Assembly (NCBI GenBank): GCA_017554235.1
Contig: JAFZIV010000008.1
Coordinates: forward strand, 1 to 64,000
Length of the DNA stretch: 64,000 nucleotides
DNA from: Selenomonadaceae bacterium
Lineage (GTDB): Bacteria; Bacillota; Negativicutes; Selenomonadales; Selenomonadaceae
Direction: 5' to 3'
The notes beneath the pieces are model-generated. The model did no database searches. It was not told where the DNA came from and saw only the letters and a program-made list of their open reading frames with translations. Below, one piece after another: positions 60,303 through 64,000 of the stretch (positions within the stretch are counted from its first letter, which is position 1; every line of letters begins with the position of its first letter). The translations under genes and the position numbers were made by a program.

Positions 60303-60959
60303 ATGATAGTTTATACAGTCAGCAATGGAAAATATTTTCCTGTTGCCGAAAGTTTTTCGAGTGATTCTGAAAATCTGCACGGGATTTACATCAACTTGAC
60401 GAATCGCTGTAACAATGATTGCGTTTTCTGTCTGCGTGATAAAAAAATTATGGCAACAGAAAAAAGTTTATGGTTGGAATGCGAGCCGACAGTTGAGGAA
60501 GTCAAGGCGGAATTGTACGCCGTGCCGTTTAATCGCGTCAAGGAAGTTGTATTTTGCGGATTCGGTGAACCTACAATAAGGCTTGCCGAGCTTACAGAAC
60601 TTTTGCGTTACGTCAAGGAAACTCATCCAAATATTTCAACGCGACTCAATACAAACGGACTAGGTAACCTTGAACACGACAGAGACATTACGCCGGAATT
60701 TAAAAATATTTTGGACGTGGCGTCAATCAGTTTGAATGCGGCGACGGCGGAAAAATATTTTAAGCTTACGCGTTCAAAATTTGGTATTAAAGCTTATGAG
60801 GCAATGTTTGATTTTGCAGAACGTATGAAAAATTTTGTCCCGCAAGTTGTAATGACGATTGTTGACAAAGTTACACCGCCTGATGAAATTGACTCTTGTA
60901 AAAAAATTTGTGACGAACACGGTTTAACTTTGCGCGTCCGTCCGTACGAAGCAAATTAA
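60303..60959 (+). CDS. radical SAM protein, TatD-associated type
   Basis: A 218-residue enzyme. IYINLTNRCNNDCVFCLRDKK provides the CxxxCxxC cluster ligands near residue 38, with VVFCGFGEPTIR, TRLNTNGLGN and LDVASISLNAATAEKY following the radical SAM barrel. The compact length and start (MIVYTVSNGKYFP) resemble the TatD-linked radical SAM group; no tatD is next to it here. Substrate unknown. Confidence 0.85.
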   Translation: MIVYTVSNGKYFPVAESFSSDSENLHGIYINLTNRCNNDCVFCLRDKKIMATEKSLWLECEPTVEEVKAELYAVPFNRVKEVVFCGFGEPTIRLAELTELLRYVKETHPNISTRLNTNGLGNLEHDRDITPEFKNILDVASISLNAATAEKYFKLTRSKFGIKAYEAMFDFAERMKNFVPQVVMTIVDKVTPPDEIDSCKKICDEHGLTLRVRPYEAN

Positions 60960-61004
60960 AAATAGACGAACACGATTACATGTCCGCCGATACGAAAAAA
61001 TTTT

Positions 61005-62102
61005 TTAATATTTTAATTCATAAGCTGTGGCATAGACCACATTTTTATTTCTCTCCCAAATTCCGTTGAAAAATCTTTGAGGTACAGGATTGTCATAAAA
61101 GCCACTTTCCGCACCCGTCTCAATCGTAATGCTCGGAATACCCAACTTGTAAACTGCCCAATCTTTGTAACCTGCCGCATCAACCGCCGTATAATCATCA
61201 TCAAGCGGATAACCTGTCGCGGAAGAAATTTCATTAGCAAATTTTTGAGATTGAGCAAGTACTTCGCCGCTTTGCTTGTAGTACCAGTAAATTAACGCGC
61301 CGCAAGTGTGATAGCTTATCGCGCGTTTAATGTGATAATCCTGCGTCAAACTAATCAACGCGGCTGCTTCAGGTTCACTGCCGGGCGCAGTTCCCTTGTA
61401 TCTTTCGGAGGATGGATACGAAGAGCCGCCAAATTCGTACCAACCTGCATCAAAATTTCTGTTTAAGTCGACGCCGCGAGCATTGGCTTTCCATTGAACA
61501 TAATCGCCGCCCATTGACGCCACTTGATTACGAATTGAATCATTGTTAATTCCGCTCAATCCAAATTGACTGATTGAAACGCCGTCGGGATTGCTAAGCG
61601 GTACAAAATGAATCGTGACACCTTTCAAAAGTTCGGCATCAGATATTCCGCGATAAGTTCCGCCGCCACCGTTTAAAACGTCGATAGCTTCGCAAAGTTG
61701 CCGCATAACAACCTGCGTCGTGATATATTCCCGCGCGTGCATTGCGCCGAAAATTAAAACTTGATTGTCGCCGTTAATGTCGCCCAAAACAATGTCGTAC
61801 ACGCCGCGTCCGTCGGGAGTGTCACAAAGTTTTATGATTTGAACTTGTGACGAATAATTATTCTCAATGATTTTTAAATCGTGCATAAAATCATCGTAGG
61901 AATATTTTTCAGGACTGGAATAAACAATTAAATCTTGACGCGGAATTTTTGATTCATTGGAAGGTGCAGAATTATTTGACTCCGCAATATTTTTTGTAGG
62001 TGTTACATTAGAATTATCTGCTCCTTCTGACGCACAACCAAAACCGCCAAAAAAAATAGCACCCGTTAAAAATGATGCCAAAAAAATTTTTTTAAATTTC
62101 AA
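61005..62102 (-). CDS. lipoprotein M14 family zinc carboxypeptidase
   Basis: About 365 residues. A lipobox-like FFGGFGCAS near residue 20 marks a lipoprotein. The M14 zinc motif is IFGAMHAREYITT (HxxE), with DLNRNFDAGWYEFGG, ISYHTCGALIYWYY (third zinc His) and SITIETGAESGF with the catalytic glutamate (about 330). Members trim peptides or peptidoglycan stems. TTG at 62102 has GGAGA nine bases upstream and gives an ideal lipoprotein signal; an ATG at 62135 overlaps the next gene. Confidence 0.9.
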   Translation of the reverse strand: MKFKKIFLASFLTGAIFFGGFGCASEGADNSNVTPTKNIAESNNSAPSNESKIPRQDLIVYSSPEKYSYDDFMHDLKIIENNYSSQVQIIKLCDTPDGRGVYDIVLGDINGDNQVLIFGAMHAREYITTQVVMRQLCEAIDVLNGGGGTYRGISDAELLKGVTIHFVPLSNPDGVSISQFGLSGINNDSIRNQVASMGGDYVQWKANARGVDLNRNFDAGWYEFGGSSYPSSERYKGTAPGSEPEAAALISLTQDYHIKRAISYHTCGALIYWYYKQSGEVLAQSQKFANEISSATGYPLDDDYTAVDAAGYKDWAVYKLGIPSITIETGAESGFYDNPVPQRFFNGIWERNKNVVYATAYELKY

Positions 62103-62121
62103 CTTATTTATTCTCCGATTT

Positions 62122-62403
62122 TTAATCTTTGACATATTTTATATACGCACTTAAAACGTAGCCTTGTATACCGTTGTATTCAGCTGATAAGAAACCATTA
62201 CTGGCAGTGCCGTTAATCCAAACCCATTCGTGAAGCGGAATAGTTGCAAGGCGAGGAGCTTCAGTTGAAGCATAGCTACGCAACGAAATCCATTCGTTAC
62301 AATCTACAACCATTCCCCACCAAGCTTCAGCTTGATTATTCTGACCGTTTACAATCAGTAAAGTAAACGCCAATGCGATCGTTACAAAAAATTTCTTTAA
62401 CAC
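62122..62403 (-). CDS. small secreted SH3-like protein
   Basis: A 93-residue protein with signal peptide (FFVTIALAFTLLIVNG, cleavage near NQAEA) and a mature bacterial SH3-like domain: NEWISLRSYASTEAPRLATIPLHEWVWING and EYNGIQGYVLSAYI. The signal resembles that of the 42.8-kb protein. GTG at 62403 has GGGGAGG eight bases upstream. It overlaps or abuts the M14 gene and may be co-transcribed. Confidence 0.78.
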   Translation of the reverse strand: MLKKFFVTIALAFTLLIVNGQNNQAEAWWGMVVDCNEWISLRSYASTEAPRLATIPLHEWVWINGTASNGFLSAEYNGIQGYVLSAYIKYVKD

Positions 62404-62584
62404 ACAAAAAACCTCCCCACTAATTAAAAAATTTTTCTCGCAATTCATGCGTGTTTAATTAATTATCGTACAATGCAGGATAATAGTCAAGCCCTATTGA
62501 AAATTTTTTCTGAATATTTTAAACGAATTTAATGGCAGGGAATTTCTCTTTTACGTTGAAAATAAAATTTCAGAGGTGATTAGC

Positions 62585-63010
62585 TTGAAAAAATTTTTTG
62601 TATCGATAATATTTTTGTTCGGAATGATTTTGACGACGACGGCAAGCGCGGCAAATTGGGTTAGTTTCGGCTCTGATAGTTTTGGCAACGAATATTTTAT
62701 AGATACTTTGTCCGTCCATGTCGAAGAACAAGGATTTGAGTTATTAATTTTCAACGCCGATTTTAAAACTGTATTCAGTGATGAAGGGCGAACAGTTTTC
62801 AGCAATGATACTTTAGGCGAGGCTATTTCTGTTTGCTCCTTCAAGAATAAAGGCAGAATAAAATTAATTTCTACAGTTTCGACGAAATATTTTGCGTTGG
62901 ACGGCACAGTAATTGCTGAAGACGAAGAGCAATCAACTTGGCAAGCCGTTAAGCCCAACAGTTTGTTACAAGTAATGTATGATACCGCTTACGAATATCT
63001 GAAACTTTAA
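62585..63010 (+). CDS. small secreted protein, adhesin-E-like candidate
   Basis: A 141-residue protein with a signal peptide (VSIIFLFGMILTTTASA). WVSFGSDSFGNEYFIDTLSVHVEE recurs in its neighbour at 63023 and, more distantly, at 3096. TTG at 62585 has AGAGGTG six bases upstream. Also similar is the tail VKPNSLLQVMYDTAYEYLKL, so these are tandem paralogues. Function unknown. Confidence 0.8.
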   Translation: MKKFFVSIIFLFGMILTTTASAANWVSFGSDSFGNEYFIDTLSVHVEEQGFELLIFNADFKTVFSDEGRTVFSNDTLGEAISVCSFKNKGRIKLISTVSTKYFALDGTVIAEDEEQSTWQAVKPNSLLQVMYDTAYEYLKL

Positions 63011-63022
63011 GGAGCGGTTATC

Positions 63023-63451
63023 GTGAAAAAATTTTTTATACTTACGTCTTTTATCTGCGCGATTATTTTTACGGCGACGGCTAATGCGGCAAATTGGAGC
63101 AGTCTTGGTACAGACAATTTTGGCAACGAATATTTTTTAGACACTGAATCCGTCAGCCTTTACAAACACGAAGGCAATAGGACTATGTTTTACGTTTCAT
63201 TTAAAACAGTTTTCAGTGACAGTGGACGGAAAAAGTTGGAACAGGAAAATTTAGCGTCGGTAGTTTCGTTATATGCCTTTGCGAATAATAACGGGCAAAA
63301 ACTTTCTGCTGAACTTTCGATAAGAGCAACGGCGTTGGACGGTTCATTGATTGATGAAATGCAGGCAAATTCGCCGAAATGGGCAAAGATTAATCCAAAC
63401 AGCGTAATTGAAGCGATTTACGAAGAAGCTTACAAATATTTGAGATTATGA
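63023..63451 (+). CDS. small secreted protein, tandem paralogue
   Basis: A 142-residue paralogue of the preceding gene: signal peptide ending ANA, then WSSLGTDNFGNEYFLDTESVSLY and INPNSVIEAIYEEAYKYLRL. AGGAGC lies before the GTG. Its stop overlaps the start of cbiG in an ATGA, so they are likely co-transcribed. Confidence 0.8.
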   Translation: MKKFFILTSFICAIIFTATANAANWSSLGTDNFGNEYFLDTESVSLYKHEGNRTMFYVSFKTVFSDSGRKKLEQENLASVVSLYAFANNNGQKLSAELSIRATALDGSLIDEMQANSPKWAKINPNSVIEAIYEEAYKYLRL

Positions 63452-64000
63452 GAATTGCAATTTTAGCCGTAACTGAAACGGGTTACAAATTGGCTGAAAA
63501 AATTTCTGCCGGTATTGGCGGAAAAATTTTCGCTAAAGGGCGCGACTTCGAGCGAATGAAAATTTTTGTCGAAGAGATTTTCACGAAGTTCGACGCGCTG
63601 ATTTTTATTTGTGCGACGGGAATTGCTGTTCGTATGATTGCGCCGTATATTGTCGGCAAGCTTGAAGACCCTGCGGTTATTGTAATTGATGAACGCGGGC
63701 GAAATGTTATCAGTTTGTTAAGCGGTCACGTCGGCGGAGCAAATGATTTGACTTTGAAAATTTCCGCGCAGATTAATGCTAACCCAGTAATTACGACGGC
63801 AACGGACGTTGAAGAAAAATTTGCCGCCGATAATTTTGCCGCACGTTTAGGATTATTTCCTGAACCTAAAGACGCGATTAAGGCGATTAATACGGCGATT
63901 CTGCGCGGCGAAGAAATTTTCTTGACTGCCGGGAATGTTCGACTTAACTTGACGTCGAAAAATTTAATTTGTGGTATCGGTTGCAGGCGTGGTGTTTCAG
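63448..64000 (+). CDS. cbiG: cobalt-precorrin-5A hydrolase (cut by window end)
   Basis: The first 184 residues of CbiG, which opens the lactone ring of cobalt-precorrin-5A in the anaerobic cobalamin pathway. MRIAILAVTETGYKLAEKI, LIFICATGIAVRMIAPYI, VISLLSGHVGGANDLTLKI and the beginning of the C-terminal domain (CGIGCRRGVS) are all typical. The frame is open at the right window edge. It supports an anaerobic (Cbi) route together with cbiB and cobI elsewhere in the window. Confidence 0.94.
   Translation, partial: MRIAILAVTETGYKLAEKISAGIGGKIFAKGRDFERMKIFVEEIFTKFDALIFICATGIAVRMIAPYIVGKLEDPAVIVIDERGRNVISLLSGHVGGANDLTLKISAQINANPVITTATDVEEKFAADNFAARLGLFPEPKDAIKAINTAILRGEEIFLTAGNVRLNLTSKNLICGIGCRRGVS

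Noticed and set aside
1..64000. Prophage, integrase or complete IS element
   Set aside because: No transposase, integrase, capsid or terminase motifs were seen on either strand; the only mobile-type signal is the korD-korA insertion.

Overview
The window looks like a chromosomal segment of a diderm Firmicute of the class Negativicutes, probably a motile Selenomonas-type anaerobe. Firmicute-type genes (DUF896, YitT, GdpP, a SpoIIE-type phosphatase, the rpsF-ssb-rpsR block) sit among genes of a Gram-negative outer membrane: an LptD/OstA protein, heptosyltransferase-like and WaaE-like glycosyltransferases, and a fused KdtA-LpxK. A flagellar hook gene and a ferredoxin-dependent 2-oxoacid oxidoreductase (korDABC) fit an anaerobic motile cell. 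The DNA is AT-rich, TTG and GTG starts with good Shine-Dalgarno (SD) sequences are common, and no rRNA operon, prophage or CRISPR array is seen.

Layout. 1-3000, minus strand: an FMN riboswitch with its terminator, flgE, and RNase P RNA. 3-7.6 kb: secreted proteins, LptD, argJ, DUF896. 7.7-11 kb: tRNA-Leu, a C-terminal remnant of an MmeI-type methyltransferase, and an SbmA/YddA-type ABC transporter. 11-24.6 kb, plus strand: REC-GGDEF protein, Uma2 proteins, glycosyltransferase, aroB, OGG-type glycosylase, NAGPA protein, YitT, GdpP, CbiB, peptidoglycan transglycosylase, MFS carrier. 24.6-33 kb: rsmI, rpsF-ssb-rpsR, an orphan PilO-like gene, then on the minus strand cobI, secG, two LPS-type glycosyltransferases, a YqgF/RuvC-like nuclease and truB-nrnA-rbfA. 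33-36.3 kb: korDABC. 36.3-42.7 kb, minus strand: SEDS protein, carA, Tat ferredoxin, glycosyltransferase-like gene, pyrC, pyrB. 42.7-49.7 kb: small secreted proteins, a Ser/Thr kinase, DeoR regulator, BaiN/HI0933 flavoprotein, RluB, an LRR protein. 49.8-64 kb: YifB, KdtA-LpxK fusion, a broken yrbL, PIG-L protein, STAS plus SpoIIE phosphatase, glucosaminidase, MgtC, a TatD-linked radical SAM protein, M14 lipoprotein, small secreted proteins and the start of cbiG.

The most notable signal is a roughly 340-bp, GC-rich, highly structured, protein-free insertion that splits an inferred ATGA stop/start overlap between korD and korA. Its position directly before ATGA, its many hairpins and its terminal subterminal-palindrome-like hairpin suggest an ORF-less HEARO/omega-RNA (IscB-associated) element. 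It now lies between the korA Shine-Dalgarno and the korA start codon.

A second genome-scale signal is a family of degenerate heptanucleotide repeats (AGTGAAT, AGTGGTC, AATTAAG and ATTAGGG types). They lie between genes, often as inverted pairs, and have also entered functional sequence: the P3 region of RNase P RNA, the coding region of a PIG-L protein, and the stop codons of pyrB and of a ferredoxin gene. Two decayed genes (MmeI-type methyltransferase, yrbL) complete the picture of a chromosome marked by small insertions and deletions.
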